A stretch of DNA of 64,000 nucleotides, taken from Phormidium tanganyikae FI6-MK23. Its GTDB lineage: Bacteria; Cyanobacteriota; Cyanobacteriia; Leptolyngbyales; Leptolyngbyaceae. The translations under genes were made by a program, and so were the position numbers. Where the stretch lies: positions 1 through 64,000 of the forward strand of contig JAHHHU010000002.1 of the NCBI GenBank assembly GCA_019359175.1. Direction: 5' to 3'. The notes beneath the pieces were generated by a model. The model was given only the letters and a program-made list of their open reading frames with translations, ran no database searches and was not told the origin of the DNA. The number at the start of each line of letters is the position of its first letter. Position 1 is the first letter of the stretch. Shown here one piece after another: positions 63,647 to 64,000 of this stretch.

Positions 63647-64000
63647 TCAAAGCGATCTCATAATTACAAATCCCGTTGCTAGCAGAAATAATAATCCCAA
63701 CAGTCCAGCTAAGGGCTTACGATCGACTCCCGTTAACCATTCCGGGGCAGCTTCTTCATACCTGACAATCTCCGCTGCATCCAAACTCGAAATCATCCAA
63801 ATCCAGCCCGCGTGAAGACCCCAAGCAAGTCCAATACTGTTTTGATCTTGCACAAATGCCAAACACAGAACAACGCCCATCAGCGTTAATCCAGGTAATT
63901 GTGGAATATTTTCTTTGCCTTCCCAAATCAGATGAAGCGCTGCAAAAATCACGCTGGATACGATCGCACCAACCCAAAAATCAGAAGCCAACTGACCAAA
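63647..64000 (-). CDS. CPBP-family intramembrane protease, C-terminal part
   Basis: The last 117 codons of a membrane protein; the frame is still open at the window end, so the start lies beyond it. The visible part, SSVIFAALHLIWEGKENIPQLPGLTLMGVVL, includes the third CPBP motif HL and GLAWGLHAGWIWMISSLD with the fourth HxxxN-like motif (H in LHAGW). This is the ABI/CPBP intramembrane protease family, Rce1-like. Three or more spans are visible. Confidence 0.85.
   Translation of the reverse strand, partial: FGQLASDFWVGAIVSSVIFAALHLIWEGKENIPQLPGLTLMGVVLCLAFVQDQNSIGLAWGLHAGWIWMISSLDAAEIVRYEEAAPEWLTGVDRKPLAGLLGLLFLLATGFVIMRSL

Overview
The window is chromosomal DNA of a cyanobacterium. The octamer GCGATCGC and its core CGATCG (the HIP1 signature) occur throughout, and the gene content is typically cyanobacterial: DASH cryptochrome, PAP/fibrillin, DUF3134, DUF4142, a very long TamB, several Uma2 endonucleases and a Nit1C cluster with NtcA-type promoters. 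A Leptolyngbya-like organism is a guess; the sequence alone does not fix the genus. Nearly all genes are vertical core or cyanobacterial accessory genes. No phage, complete insertion sequence or CRISPR array is visible.

Layout. 1-1.1 kb: a decayed NYN/LOTUS-domain gene ending in an 18-bp hairpin. 1.1-12 kb: dxs, a secreted Cys-repeat protein, tex, two small conserved proteins, asnS, an overlapping TetR - M24 peptidase - ChaN operon and a Uma2 gene. 12.1-20.7 kb: the most interesting region, a complete eight-gene Nit1C (nitrilase / nitrogen-starvation) cluster on the minus strand, followed upstream by a GAF-LuxR regulator and a divergent thioredoxin. Two promoters in the cluster have the same architecture: a 20-bp imperfect palindrome, 20 nt, GTAN8TAC (NtcA), 23 nt, TAN3T. 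A third copy of the palindrome lies just before the thioredoxin gene. 20.7-29 kb: tamB, lysS, cysE and a DUF4142 gene with two clear terminators. 29-33 kb: a DUF2997 / GrpE-like / Hsp70-like operon running into a broken HEAT-repeat gene fused to the back half of an STM4012-type radical SAM gene. 33-42.5 kb: tRNA-Ser, mraY, DUF3134, PAP/fibrillin, a PD-(D/E)XK nuclease, Uma2, recJ, upp, two small membrane proteins and a DASH cryptochrome. 42.5-51.3 kb: a duplicated 88-bp terminator-bearing element before a FAD-linked oxidase, mutS, a clan AA protease pair, hemD-cobA, two copies of a MITE-like repeat, a LysM/M23 peptidase and an alpha/beta hydrolase. 51.4-64 kb: a 61-aa protein with a structured leader, metH, Uma2, an AMP-ligase/carrier/membrane-acyltransferase fusion, a 56-aa ORF, a class V aminotransferase, tRNA-Asn, a TRAP permease pair, Uma2 and a CPBP protease cut by the window end.

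How genes work together. The Nit1C genes form a tight operon with overlapping or near-overlapping genes and probably act as one nitrogen-scavenging pathway. It appears to be switched on by NtcA under nitrogen limitation and tuned by a second regulator, for which the adjacent GAF-LuxR protein is the obvious candidate. CobA and HemD share the siroheme/tetrapyrrole branch. The rest is mostly single housekeeping genes. All functions are read from sequence by family recognition; no searches were run.
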